Part shown: piece by piece, positions 6,960-14,379 of the stretch | Layout of the letters: each line of letters opens with the position of its first letter | Numbering within the stretch: position 1 is the stretch's first letter | The notes under the pieces: generated by a model | The model's input: the letters and a program-made list of their open reading frames with translations, nothing else | The model's database searches: none | Told to the model about the DNA's origin: nothing | From: Chloroflexota bacterium | GTDB lineage: Bacteria; Chloroflexota; Chloroflexia; JAMDCE01 | DNA length: 38,303 nt | Assembly: GCA_023489135.1 (NCBI GenBank) | Contig: JAMDCE010000435.1 | Coordinates: forward strand, 1 to 38,303 | Direction: 5' to 3' | Translations under genes and position numbers: made by a program

Positions 6960-7035
6960 TAATCCCTGACCCCGAGGTCTAACCCCAGAATAAGCACTTA
7001 GATAGACGACAGGCGGCGGGGATTAGGGCTATGCT
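6960..7035 (+). promoter_or_regulatory. Type A stress promoter
   Basis: TAATCC (6960) and TAACCC (6980) are 20 bp apart; a weaker TTAGTCC lies near 6,940. ACGACA (7006-7011), 18-bp spacer, TATGCT (7030-7035). GGGATTAG fills the spacer. The intergenic region 6,841-6,935 before it holds no recognised gene. It drives glsB-like 7,110 and csbD-like 7,431. Confidence 0.8.
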
Positions 7036-7109
7036 AACAGTAGTCCTAGTTGGCGGTGCTGCGAATGATCCAACACTGCCAGAGTGCGTCAAAAATTAAG
7101 GAGATAGCT

Positions 7110-7382
7110 ATGAGCATACTCACCTGGATTATTCTGGGGCTTATCGTAGGTTTCGTTGCCAGTCGGCTGATGGGAGCGGGCGGCTACGGCATCATCGGTG
7201 ACATCGTCGTCGGGATCCTCGGCGCGGTTCTGGGCGGCTGGCTGGCATCCCCGCTGCTGGGAATCGACGTAACCGGGATCAACCTCACCAGTATAGCCAT
7301 TGGGATAGTTGGCGCGGTCATCCTGATCGCCTTGTTCCGTGCTTTGTTGCCCGGTCAAAGCAGGTGGCATCTGCGCCGCTGA
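7110..7382 (+). CDS. GlsB/YeaQ/YmgE-family stress membrane protein (copy 2)
   Basis: ATG 7110 follows TTAAGGAGATAGCT; an upstream in-frame start at 7,050 is rejected because it would overlap the leader and lacks an RBS. The 90-aa product has WIILGLIVGFVASRLMG, GGYGIIGDIVVGILGAVLGGWL and GIVGAVILIALFRALLPG, giving three membrane spans with glycine-rich packing. It is closely similar to the copy at 2,536. It shares an operon with csbD-like 7,431 behind a type A promoter. Confidence 0.9.
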   Translation: MSILTWIILGLIVGFVASRLMGAGGYGIIGDIVVGILGAVLGGWLASPLLGIDVTGINLTSIAIGIVGAVILIALFRALLPGQSRWHLRR

Positions 7383-7430
7383 AGAAAGGCTAGCACAGCG
7401 TCAACAGGACGTGTTTAGGAGGGTTACACC

Positions 7431-7730
7431 ATGGTCGACAAGGAAAAGGTGAAGGGCGAGGCGGAGAAACTTCAGGGCAAGGTCGAGCAGGCTGTAGGCA
7501 AAGGGACCGGGTCAGATGAGACTCAGGCTCGTGGCAAGGTCCACGAGACTAAGGGCAGAGCTCGGGAGAAGGTTGCTGACGTCAAGGACAAAGTCCAGAA
7601 GGGGCTGGACGAGGCCAAGAACACGATCGACGAGATCAAGAGCGAAGTCCAGATGGGGGTAGTCACGGCCAGGGGAAAGATCGTCGAGGTGACGGGCGAA
7701 CTCCATAAATGGCTGGACGAGCCCAGGTAG
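7431..7730 (+). CDS. CsbD-family stress protein with extended C-terminal helix (99 aa)
   Basis: ATG 7431 follows TTAGGAGGG. The first ~60 residues are CsbD-like: KVKGEAEKLQGKVEQAVGKGTG, then QARGKVHETKGRAREKVADV. Residues 60-99 continue as charged amphipathic helix (KNTIDEIKSEVQ, then IVEVTGELHKWLDEP), longer than the usual ~60 residues. CsbD proteins are small, hydrophilic and often disordered, and are controlled by general-stress sigma factors in Bacillus. A shorter paralogue is at 23,444. Confidence 0.88.
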   Translation: MVDKEKVKGEAEKLQGKVEQAVGKGTGSDETQARGKVHETKGRAREKVADVKDKVQKGLDEAKNTIDEIKSEVQMGVVTARGKIVEVTGELHKWLDEPR

Positions 7731-7862
7731 AAGACCTCCCAGATCAAGGGGGAAGAGGCAAGGCACCCGTAGAAGGGCCGCCGCCAGCGTCTGGGGCCGG
7801 TGACGTGGAATAGGGATATGAACCAGGACAATGATCTATGGTTCAGCTTATGGAGGGTGAAC

Positions 7863-9434
7863 ATGGTCAAGCTACATGGATGGACCGCGCGGGCGGCATT
7901 CGTGGGACTCATCGCGTTTGCAGTGCTCTTTGCTAGTACCTACCCAGGAGGCAGGGCGGCCAGCAGCCCGTTGCCTGCGGCGACTGCGCCCTCACTGGGT
8001 TCGGCACAGAGCTTCGCGGTCCTGGGTGCCTCCACGGTGACCAATACAGGCCCGACTACCATCAACGGGGACCTCGGGCTGCACCCAGGTAGTTCGATCA
8101 CTGGCTTGGGGAGCATCACTCTCAACGGAACGGTTCACCAAACTGATTCGGCCGCGCTTCAGGCTCAGAATGATGCCACCACCGCGTACAATGCTCTGGC
8201 AAGCCAGTCGTGCGACTTCGATTTGACTGGTCAGGACTTGGGTGGAATGACGCTCGTTCCAGGCGTCTATTGTTTTTCGTCGTCGGCCGGGTTGACGGGA
8301 CAACTCACGCTCAACGCCCAGGGCAACCCCAATGCGGTCTGGGTTTTCAAGATGGGGAGCACGCTCACGACCGCATCCGGCTCCTCGATTGTCTTTAGTA
8401 ATGGCGGTTCAGGTCCGGGTTGCAATGTGTTTTGGCAGGTGGGCAGTTCTGCGACTCTCGGCACAACCACTGCGTTTGTAGGAACAATTATCGCGGCCCA
8501 TGACATCACACTGACTACCGGCGCAACCGTGGACGGAAGAGTCTTGGCGCGTGGCGTGTCCGCTGATGGCGCGGTGACACTGGATACGAACACCGTGTCT
8601 CTTAGAGGGTGCGCGGCGGCAACTCCCACACCGACGGCGACGACGGTGCCAGGAACACCGACGGCGACGCCAGGGCCAGGAACACCAACGGCGACGATGG
8701 TACCAGGAACACCAACGGCGACGCCAGGGCCAGGAACACCGACGGCGACGACGGTGCCAGGAACACCGACGGCGACGACGGTGCCAGGAACACCGACGGC
8801 GACGCCAGGGCCAGGAGCGCCAACGGCGACCCCACGCTCTGTACCCTACGGGGAAGTACAGGTTGGCAAATTCACAGGAGTTGATTGCACTAGCAGCCTT
8901 CAGCCTGAAGCGGGTGTGAGATTTCGCATTGGGACTCAAGATTTCTTCACCGGCCGGGTTGGACCGGGCGTTGATCGCCAGATCATCGCTGACGGTGTCA
9001 ACAAAGTAGAGATGCAGGGCCAAGCGGGGTGGAGGACTTGTGCCAGAGTAATTGACCCGTTTAAGGGTGAGATACTCAGGCAGGAGTTCGGGGATGGCGA
9101 GACAATACTTGTCGATGTTCCTGTGTATGCCAGTAAGACGACCGAAGTATATGTCACTAATCTTAAGGTGGCGGTCGTATCGACTCCGACTCCGACCCCA
9201 GTTACAACAACGTCAACGCCTGCGCCGGCACAACAGTCGCCAGTGCCTACTGTCGAAACACCGATTCCAGCTGCGCCCGTGGTAACACCAGCGCTGGCAC
9301 AGACACCAACCGTCGCGATGCCTGTGACGCTGCCGCGTGCCGGTGGCCCCAATGGCATGTTCCTGGTCTGGTTGGCCTTGGGAGGCGCTGGAACTGCCCT
9401 GCTCGGGTTCTCAATGCGGAGGAGAAGTAGATAA
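7863..9434 (+). CDS. Secreted DUF3494 (ice-binding-like) protein with P/T repeats and LPxxG-type anchor
   Basis: ATG 7863 follows GGAGGGTG; the GTG at 7,800 lacks an RBS. The 523-aa product has a signal peptide ([14 protein letters not shown]), then a DUF3494 beta-solenoid (~residues 40-255) with [29 protein letters not shown] and [20 protein letters not shown], a strongly conserved family pattern. [19 protein letters not shown] repeat linker (~256-327), an unrecognised beta-rich domain (~330-425) and a second P/T linker follow. The C-terminus is LPRAGG, a transmembrane helix ([16 protein letters not shown]) and MRRRSR, as in sortase substrates. DUF3494 includes ice-binding proteins and adhesins, so ice binding is not implied. 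A sortase relic lies at 23,836. Confidence 0.85.
   Translation: MVKLHGWTARAAFVGLIAFAVLFASTYPGGRAASSPLPAATAPSLGSAQSFAVLGASTVTNTGPTTINGDLGLHPGSSITGLGSITLNGTVHQTDSAALQAQNDATTAYNALASQSCDFDLTGQDLGGMTLVPGVYCFSSSAGLTGQLTLNAQGNPNAVWVFKMGSTLTTASGSSIVFSNGGSGPGCNVFWQVGSSATLGTTTAFVGTIIAAHDITLTTGATVDGRVLARGVSADGAVTLDTNTVSLRGCAAATPTPTATTVPGTPTATPGPGTPTATMVPGTPTATPGPGTPTATTVPGTPTATTVPGTPTATPGPGAPTATPRSVPYGEVQVGKFTGVDCTSSLQPEAGVRFRIGTQDFFTGRVGPGVDRQIIADGVNKVEMQGQAGWRTCARVIDPFKGEILRQEFGDGETILVDVPVYASKTTEVYVTNLKVAVVSTPTPTPVTTTSTPAPAQQSPVPTVETPIPAAPVVTPALAQTPTVAMPVTLPRAGGPNGMFLVWLALGGAGTALLGFSMRRRSR
8628..8843 (+). repeat. 27-bp coding tandem repeat (8 units)
   Basis: Eight 9-codon units encode TPTATTVPG or TPTATPGPG in mixed order; the last (APTATPRSV) has diverged. 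They form the P/T-rich linker of the DUF3494 surface protein. Near-identical codons across units suggest recent expansion by slippage, so copy number probably varies between strains. Confidence 0.9.
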
Positions 9435-9474
9435 CCCAGTTCGGCCCCCCTCAAAAGGGAAGAATACTACGTCT

Positions 9475-10149
9475 ATGAGGAAGATTACTATGTATGTTCT
9501 AAAAGTATCTATGTTAGGCATCGGACTGGTGACTGCACTACTGATGCTGGCTGGTTGTCAAACCGCCGTGGCCACCGCTCCCACCGCCAGTGCAACCCTC
9601 CAGGGGTCGAGGGCTACAACCAATCCGGTCGGTTCCGCAGGGATCTCAACGCCGAGCCCTATAGCCGGAACGCCGGAGGCCGGAATGATGACCGTTCCTC
9701 CGGGAGCCAGCATGGGCGAAATGGGCCGGATGACGGGTCAAATGAGTGGCCAGATCGGTGGCCAGATGGGAGGCCAGACATCCGCTTCCCAGATGCAGCA
9801 GACGATGGGCCAGGTGGCTTCGTTGACCAGCCAGATGGCAAAGGCCTCAATGCAGACACAGCAGGGGACGCCGGAAATGCGGCAAATGATGGCACAAACT
9901 ATGGAGCAAACGAGCGCGCTGGCAGGCCAGCTGGGGGACCACGCCGAGCGAATGACCCCAGAGGAAAGACTACAGGCTATGCAAGACATGCAAGGATTGG
10001 CCAACGGAATGGCCCAGATGTTGAGCCAGACATCGTGGTGGCAGGATTTTACGCCTCAGACGAGCGTGGCCGAGGAGCAGGAAATGATGGGACAGATAGG
10101 ACAGATGAAGCAGATGCAATCGACAATGACGAATATGATGGCTCAATAA
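9475..10149 (+). CDS. Methionine- and glutamine-rich lipoprotein
   Basis: The start is set at ATG 9475 (MRK signal); ATG 9490 is also possible. The signal peptide ends in LMLAGC with the lipidated Cys at residue 28, so the mature 197-residue chain is anchored outside the membrane. A short T/A/P linker is followed by a region with about 27 Met and many Gln: GEMGRMTGQMSGQIGGQMGG, then MQQTMGQVASLTSQM and MRQMMAQTMEQTS, ending QMKQMQSTMTNMMAQ. Most of it should form helices with Met on one face. Met-rich extracytoplasmic proteins can bind Cu(I) or Ag(I) or absorb oxidants, but no known family was recognised. It follows the DUF3494 gene by 40 bp. Confidence 0.7.
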   Translation: MRKITMYVLKVSMLGIGLVTALLMLAGCQTAVATAPTASATLQGSRATTNPVGSAGISTPSPIAGTPEAGMMTVPPGASMGEMGRMTGQMSGQIGGQMGGQTSASQMQQTMGQVASLTSQMAKASMQTQQGTPEMRQMMAQTMEQTSALAGQLGDHAERMTPEERLQAMQDMQGLANGMAQMLSQTSWWQDFTPQTSVAEEQEMMGQIGQMKQMQSTMTNMMAQ

Positions 10150-10224
10150 TGATTGAATACGCACTAGAGGGGTTCGCTACTACTAGCACCATTCGCCCGT
10201 GTACAGCACGAAAAGGAGAAAGAG

Positions 10225-10794
10225 ATGTTACAACAAGCCAAAGAGCCACGACCAGTCGAGCGCCGTGAGACCACCAGAGTCGACGAGCGGACCGCTCCCA
10301 CCGGCGGTCCGGCCCCAGCCCCGGCTCGCTTCGATCAGGCCGAGCACACCGAGCAAGCTGCTCGAAGTCCGGCTGGCGTCGATCAACGCGAGCGCGTTGT
10401 CACGGATCAGGCCGGCCTCGCGCACAGCGAACGGACCACCCACGATCTCGGCGCCGAGCATCGGCAGAAGCTCTCTAAGGTTTCCCAGGTGATCTGGCTG
10501 TTCGTCGGCGTCGTGGAAGTGCTGATTGGACTGCGCATCTTGCTGAAGCTCATCGGCGCCAATCCCGCCAACGACTTCGCTGGCTTCGTCTACAATTCCG
10601 CCGGAGTCTTCCTGGCGCCGTTCTTCGGCCTGACCGGCAGCCCTTCTAGTGGTGGCATGGTACTGGAGATCCCATCGCTCATCGCGATGCTCGCCTACGC
10701 CCTACTGGGCTGGGGCGTCGTACGCTGGATCTTGCCGCTTTTTGACCAGCAAACGACGCGCAGCACGTCCACCTACGATCGCTATCGCGGTTAA
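10225..10794 (+). CDS. YggT-family membrane protein with long charged N-terminal extension
   Basis: ATG 10225 follows AAAGGAGAAAGAG. Residues 1-85 are polar and probably disordered (RRETTRVDERTAPTGGPAP...). Residues ~88-180 form a YggT domain: VIWLFVGVVEVLIGLRILLKL with the conserved G-L-R-I-L-L-K, IGANPANDF, a loop, and LIAMLAYALLGWGVVRWI. Two to three membrane helices are expected. YggT proteins are linked to osmotic tolerance and to cell division or chloroplast nucleoid organisation, with no proven activity. It fits the osmotic and envelope theme of the island. Confidence 0.85.
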   Translation: MLQQAKEPRPVERRETTRVDERTAPTGGPAPAPARFDQAEHTEQAARSPAGVDQRERVVTDQAGLAHSERTTHDLGAEHRQKLSKVSQVIWLFVGVVEVLIGLRILLKLIGANPANDFAGFVYNSAGVFLAPFFGLTGSPSSGGMVLEIPSLIAMLAYALLGWGVVRWILPLFDQQTTRSTSTYDRYRG

Positions 10795-10803
10795 GTCGTC
10801 TGA

Positions 10804-10826
10804 TCGACCGCGGACTTCGGTCGTCT
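10804..10826 (+). terminator. Likely intrinsic terminator after the YggT gene
   Basis: CGACCG-CGGACTT-CGGTCG followed by TCTTTAT lies just after the stop codon. A second perfect stem GGCTTCGCCGCC/GGCGGCGAAGCC (10843-10854 with 10867-10878) follows and may add to termination or structure the next leader. Confidence 0.55.
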
Positions 10827-10915
10827 TTATAGCAACGAGGCAGGCTTCGCCGCCTCTTGGGCCGCTGGCGGCGAAGCCAAGTGCTTGCTGCGGTTCCATC
10901 GAAAGGGAATGCCAA

Positions 10916-11203
10916 ATGAGAGGGCTTACACAGGGGGTGCGCACGATTCTAACCGTGACAAGGTTCTTCGCCATGCTCTATGGGACCTTTTTTTGCACGT
11001 ATCTCGCGCCGACGCACGACCTCCGCCGCTGGGGGACGACCACTTCGTGGCGTCTCATCCAGTTTGGCCTGGCACGGCCAGTGGAGGTCATCAGGATTGA
11101 CAGTACGGCTGAGTTGCGCGACGACCCGCCAATCCCGGCGATTGGGGTTCCCGTCGCTGGCGCTTGGGCAGGCCAGCTCAAGCTGGATGGGCCCCAGATC
11201 TAA
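10916..11203 (+). CDS. Hypothetical ORF running into a truncated promoter (95 aa)
   Basis: ATG 10916 follows GAAAGGGA and the frame runs to TAA 11201-11203. The N-terminal third has a possible membrane segment (ILTVTRFFAMLYGTFFCTYL); the rest has no recognisable motif. Its last codons (GPQI) lie inside the upstream boxes of a truncated type A promoter, so the original stop has probably been lost by the same rearrangement. It may be a relic; coding status is uncertain. Confidence 0.3.
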   Translation: MRGLTQGVRTILTVTRFFAMLYGTFFCTYLAPTHDLRRWGTTTSWRLIQFGLARPVEVIRIDSTAELRDDPPIPAIGVPVAGAWAGQLKLDGPQI

Positions 11204-11223
11204 TCCCTGATTAAGCACTTCGA
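11192..11223 (+). promoter_or_regulatory. Truncated type A promoter (boxes kept, -35/-10 deleted)
   Basis: CCCCAGATCTAATCCCTGAT, then TAAGCACTTCGA, match the box region of the type A promoters but then jump straight to CTGGAGGAGCC, the ribosome binding site of the gene at 11,237. The -35, spacer and -10 are missing. Confidence 0.7.
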
Positions 11224-11236
11224 CTGGAGGAGCCAT

Positions 11237-11701
11237 ATGATGGAGAGAGAAGCCTTCGTAGGATTCTGGGTTTACCTTGGCCAAGAGCGAGGCATCGGGG
11301 AACCGCGACGAACCAACGAGTCCGTCGTGGATCAGGTCGCCCGGTCTCAAGTGGTGATTCACCAAGCAAGAACAGCCCGGGGCGATCTCCCCGAGCAGCC
11401 CGAGCCGTTGCTGAACGAGGGGCAGCGGACACCAGCCGCTAACGCGGATCTGACTCAGAAGATAGCCGGGGCCTTGCTTTGTACCCAACTGATTCCCGAT
11501 GTATCAGAAATCGGACTGGTCGCCAACCAGGGAATAGACACGACACAAGGGATGTTCGCGTGGTGTGGGAAGATGACATCCTTGGATGCAAAGACTCTCA
11601 CTAGAATCACGGAAACTATTGCCACGGACCCGAGAAACCGGGCTGCGAGCGAGGCGTATGCAAATTATCTGGCAGGGAGTGTCCTGGATGCCCTGCGCTA
11701 G
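11237..11701 (+). CDS. Unknown protein (154 aa), with a deleted second copy downstream
   Basis: ATG 11237 (or 11,240) follows CTGGAGGAGCC. No family was recognised. The N-terminal third (EREAFVGFWVYLGQERGIGEP) and the polar middle are followed by a helical C-terminus (TRITETIATDPRNRAASEAYANYLAGSVLDAL). It has no signal peptide or membrane span and two Cys. A copy lacking the middle ~100 codons lies at 24,924-25,086, again followed by a zinc-ribbon gene, so the pair was duplicated as a unit. Its promoter is truncated, so it may be silent here or read from upstream. Confidence 0.55.
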   Translation: MMEREAFVGFWVYLGQERGIGEPRRTNESVVDQVARSQVVIHQARTARGDLPEQPEPLLNEGQRTPAANADLTQKIAGALLCTQLIPDVSEIGLVANQGIDTTQGMFAWCGKMTSLDAKTLTRITETIATDPRNRAASEAYANYLAGSVLDALR

Positions 11702-11769
11702 CCGCTAGCCTAGTTCATGGAGCTCACAGACCCGAAAATCATAAGGGAGTTTGTCAAAAGGGGGCCAAA

Positions 11770-12009
11770 TTGCAAATCATGGCCGACGTAAAGTGTTACC
11801 ACTGTAGTTATGCTTCGGGGTTGATCGGCGAGCGTAACTGGGATCTGCGACCAGAGTCCTTCCACCCGTCGCTGAGTTACACAAGACCGCTACCTCGTCG
11901 CCTGGAGGTCTTACGCTGCATGCACTGTATGCTCCGGTATACCTGGAGGACTGTACGGTCCGGTATACCTGGAGGATGGCGCCAAGCGTGGAACAAGGAG
12001 GAGAGGTAA
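11770..12009 (+). pseudogene. Degenerate zinc-ribbon-like gene (copy 1)
   Basis: The TTG at 11770 follows AAAAGGGGGCCAAA, as in the better copy at 25,156. VKCYHCSYASG and TRPLPRRLEVLRCMHC match that copy (VKCYHCSYVSG, LPRRGDVLRCGRC), but after the second CxxC the reading diverges and a duplicated TCCGGTATACCTGGAGGA (near 11,934 and 11,959) shifts the sequence. The C-terminal part of the family (GPVYLEDVRDY) is lost. It ends next to an IS3 remnant, which may have caused the damage. Confidence 0.6.
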
Positions 12010-12051
12010 TAGCGTGAAAGCAAGAAGAATGGCCGAAAACGTCTTCTGGAG

Positions 12052-12438
12052 ATGGGATTCGTGCTGGAAGCGGTGGAGGGTGCTCTGGCAAAGGCCAAGC
12101 CGGTGATTTGGAACAGCGACCAGGGGAGCCACTTCACGAGTCCGCAATACATCCAGCTTCTCCAGGAGGCCGACGTCCAGGTCAGCATGGATGGGAAGGG
12201 GCGAGCCATAGACAACGTGTTCACGGAAAGGCTTTGGCGGAGCGTGAAGTACGAGGAAGTATACCTCAAAGATTATGGTTCTCCGAGGGAAGCCCGGCAG
12301 GGCCTGATGGGCTACTTGGACTTTTACAACAACGAGCGGCCACACCAATCGCTGGGATATCGGACGCCAGCCCAGATATACTTCGGCGAGGTGGATATCA
12401 GGGAAGGCGGGTCGGTGAAAGCAGAAGCAATCGCTTAG
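12052..12438 (+). pseudogene. IS3-family transposase (orfB) C-terminal fragment
   Basis: The 128-codon frame holds the end of the rve/DDE domain: VIWNSDQGSHFTSPQY with the second Asp, and 35 residues later the Glu in TERLWRSVKYEEVYL, then LDFYNNERPHQSLGYRTPAQIYF, a typical IS3-group ending. The first catalytic Asp and the HTH part (orfA) are absent, so it cannot transpose alone. The 5' break is near 12,045. It separates the 11,237/11,770 pair from the flavodiiron operon. Confidence 0.88.
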
Positions 12439-12449
12439 GCTGGCGCCCG

Positions 12450-12489
12450 GTAATCACTCAACTAGGCCGTGGCCTAGTTGAGTGATTAC
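12450..12489. repeat. Near-perfect 40-bp palindrome
   Basis: GTAATCACTCAACTAGGCC, two bases GT, then its exact reverse complement (12471-12489). The 19-bp arms have essentially no loop. It lies just after the transposase fragment and before the flavodiiron gene. It may be a strong transcription stop (no U-run follows), two abutting element ends, or an operator. Confidence 0.8.
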
Positions 12490-12562
12490 TACATCAAGGA
12501 TTAGGATCGTAAACATGCAAGCAGCAAGACGAAAGGAGGTCCTAGCTTAGAATTCGTCTCTT

Positions 12563-13855
12563 TTGTGTCTTGACAAATGGGTCCACCCCCCTGGTGGGGT
12601 CGGCGCCGTCGACTGGGACCGCAGGCTTTTCGACAGCCTTATCCCCCTGCCCGACGGAACGAGCTATAATGCTTACCTGGTTCGAGGCAGCGAGAAGACC
12701 GCCTTGATAGATACTGTGGATACTACGATGTCCCACATACTATTCAGCCGGCTCGATTCGCTCGACGTCAAGGATCTGGATTACATTATCGCCAACCATG
12801 CCGAGCAGGACCATTCCGGCACGCTGCCTGTGGTGTTGGAAAAATATCCAAACGCCAAGCTGTTAGTGTCGCCCAAGGCTAAGCAAATGCTGGTCGATCT
12901 GCTGCAAGTCCAGGGCGACAGGATCCTCACCGTCGAAGATGGCGAGAGACTCTCGCTTGGCGATAAGACGCTTGAGTTTGTCCATACTCCCTGGGTGCAT
13001 TGGCCCGAAACTATGTCCACTTATCTGCACGAGGACAAAACGCTATTCAGCGGTGACTTCTTCGGCTCCCACATTGCCACCTCTGATCTCCTGTGTGACG
13101 ACGACTGGCGCGTTGTCGAGTCCGCCAAGGAATACTATGCCGAGATAATGATGCCTTTCCGTGCGATCATTCGCAAGAATATGGAGCGGATTTCCGCGTA
13201 TCAGGTCGAAATGATCGCTCCGAGTCACGGTCCAATTCACAGCCACCCCGCCAGCATCATGGCCCATTACAAGGACTGGGTTTCCGATAGGGTGCGCAAC
13301 GAGGTCGTCATTCCCTACGTTTCTATGCACGGCAGCACTCAGATTTTGGTCGATTATCTGGCCGAAATACTGTTGCAGAACGGCACGCACGTGAAAGAGT
13401 TCAACCTGATAGTGACCGATCTGGGCAAGCTGGCCACGGCGCTGGTGGATGCGGCAACGATCGTTATCGGATCCCCCACGGTGCTGGCCGGCGCCCATCC
13501 GCAGATAATCTCCGCCGTATTCCTAACCAACCCGCTGCGGCCCCAGATCAGGCATGCTTCCATTATCGGTTCCTATGGTTGGGGCGGTAAAACGGTGGAA
13601 CAGATCAGCGGCATGTTGACCGATTTGAAAGTGGAATTGCTCGAACCCGTGCTCGTGAAAGGAATGCCCAAGGGAGACGATTTCGCCGCTTTGGACAAAC
13701 TGGCGCAGGACATCCTAACCAGGCACCAGGAAATTGAAATCCAACTTTCACACCGGAGAGAAAGGCAGGCATCTTCGCGGCGGGGGATGCTAGAGCCGGT
13801 GGGACCAAACAGCTGGCAAGCGCCGCCGGTGAAGGAGCAACGGCTGGTGTCATGA
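12563..13855 (+). CDS. Flavodiiron protein (A-type flavoprotein, FprA-like; O2/NO reductase)
   Basis: The product reduces O2 to water or NO to N2O in the cytoplasm, using electrons from a rubredoxin or reductase. Residues ~10-250 are a metallo-beta-lactamase-type diiron domain: NHAEQDHSG gives the H79-x-E81-x-D83-H84 ligands, LFSGDFFGSH the bridging Asp and SHGPIHSHP a further His. Residues ~255-400 are flavodoxin-like: SMHGSTQ for FMN phosphate, IGSPTVLAGAHPQ and GSYGWGGK. All key residues are present at full length (~430 aa). The start is unclear: AAAGGAGGT at 12,532 is 22 bases before the first usable codon, TTG 12563, and TAG 12548 is in frame, so the 5' end may have been altered. It heads a run with 14,020 and 14,243. 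Confidence 0.93.
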   Translation: MCLDKWVHPPGGVGAVDWDRRLFDSLIPLPDGTSYNAYLVRGSEKTALIDTVDTTMSHILFSRLDSLDVKDLDYIIANHAEQDHSGTLPVVLEKYPNAKLLVSPKAKQMLVDLLQVQGDRILTVEDGERLSLGDKTLEFVHTPWVHWPETMSTYLHEDKTLFSGDFFGSHIATSDLLCDDDWRVVESAKEYYAEIMMPFRAIIRKNMERISAYQVEMIAPSHGPIHSHPASIMAHYKDWVSDRVRNEVVIPYVSMHGSTQILVDYLAEILLQNGTHVKEFNLIVTDLGKLATALVDAATIVIGSPTVLAGAHPQIISAVFLTNPLRPQIRHASIIGSYGWGGKTVEQISGMLTDLKVELLEPVLVKGMPKGDDFAALDKLAQDILTRHQEIEIQLSHRRERQASSRRGMLEPVGPNSWQAPPVKEQRLVS

Positions 13856-13929
13856 TCCGGCAATATCTCGAAAAGATGGAGGTCCTGGCACCCAACAAAG
13901 TCGATTAACGGCCAACCTAGAGGTGTCTG

Positions 13930-14016
13930 ATGGAAATCACGCTGGATACCGTAGTTCAAGACATCCTTGATGTATATTCCCAATATTATGAGGCAAAATC
14001 ATTACTCAGGAGGTAA
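13930..14016 (+). CDS. 28-codon ORF, possible DUF1858-like N-terminal remnant
   Basis: ATG 13930 follows AGAGGTG; TAA is at 14,014, four bases before the next start. The peptide begins MEITLDTVVQDILDVY, reminiscent of the ITxDxTVxDIL start of DUF1858 (hemerythrin-associated/ScdA) domains, then ends early. It could be a truncated relic or a chance ORF whose end carries the RBS of 14,020. Confidence 0.3.
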   Translation: MEITLDTVVQDILDVYSQYYEAKSLLRR

Positions 14017-14019
14017 CCT

Positions 14020-14379
14020 ATGTGCTGGAATTGCGGCTGCATGCAGCCGGACAATGATATGGGCAGCCCTAACAACATCACGACGGCTACGCTGCTCAAG
14101 ACGGCAAAGGCGGGTGGCAATAGAAATCTGAAGGACCTTATGGACAGTATGAATCAGACCTATAAGGCCAAGATCAAGGGCACCCCGCGTGACACAGAGC
14201 TTATCGGAAACCATCAGAATCAGGGGTTGAGGTACGGACAACATGTGGGAGTTCGAGACCGAGGTCAGCGACGTCATCCCGCGCACGCCTTCGATTCGCA
14301 CTTTTCGTTTTCCCATCCGCTCCAGAAACGTGCGCTACCGGCCGGGGCAATTCTTTTACGTTACCATCAAGGTGGGTGA
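14020..14379 (+). CDS. Cys-rich mini-protein (MCWNCGC start), C-terminus overlapping next gene
   Basis: ATG 14020 follows CAGGAGGT. The conserved-looking part is the first ~70 residues: MCWNCGCMQPDNDMGSPNNI with three Cys in seven residues, then helical TATLLKTAKAGGNRNLKDLMDSMNQ. The three clustered Cys suggest a metal or redox site. The frame continues past the start of the reductase gene at 14,243 for 137 bp, an unusual overlap whose C-terminal translation (HPAHAFDSHFSFSHP...) looks non-coding, so the original stop may have been lost. Between a flavodiiron protein and an FNR-like reductase, it is a candidate electron carrier. No named family was recognised. Confidence 0.6.
   Translation: MCWNCGCMQPDNDMGSPNNITTATLLKTAKAGGNRNLKDLMDSMNQTYKAKIKGTPRDTELIGNHQNQGLRYGQHVGVRDRGQRRHPAHAFDSHFSFSHPLQKRALPAGAILLRYHQGG

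Noticed and set aside
8628..8843. CRISPR-like array
   Set aside because: The 27-bp units are contiguous without spacers, keep the reading frame and encode a P/T-rich linker.
8409..9023. Minus-strand ORF rich in Arg, Trp and Ser
   Set aside because: It is the antisense of the P/T repeat and DUF3494 gene; its composition follows from the repeat.
10649..10915. Upstream extension of the 10916 ORF
   Set aside because: It overlaps the YggT gene in another frame and has no RBS; only the part from ATG 10916 was kept, with low confidence.
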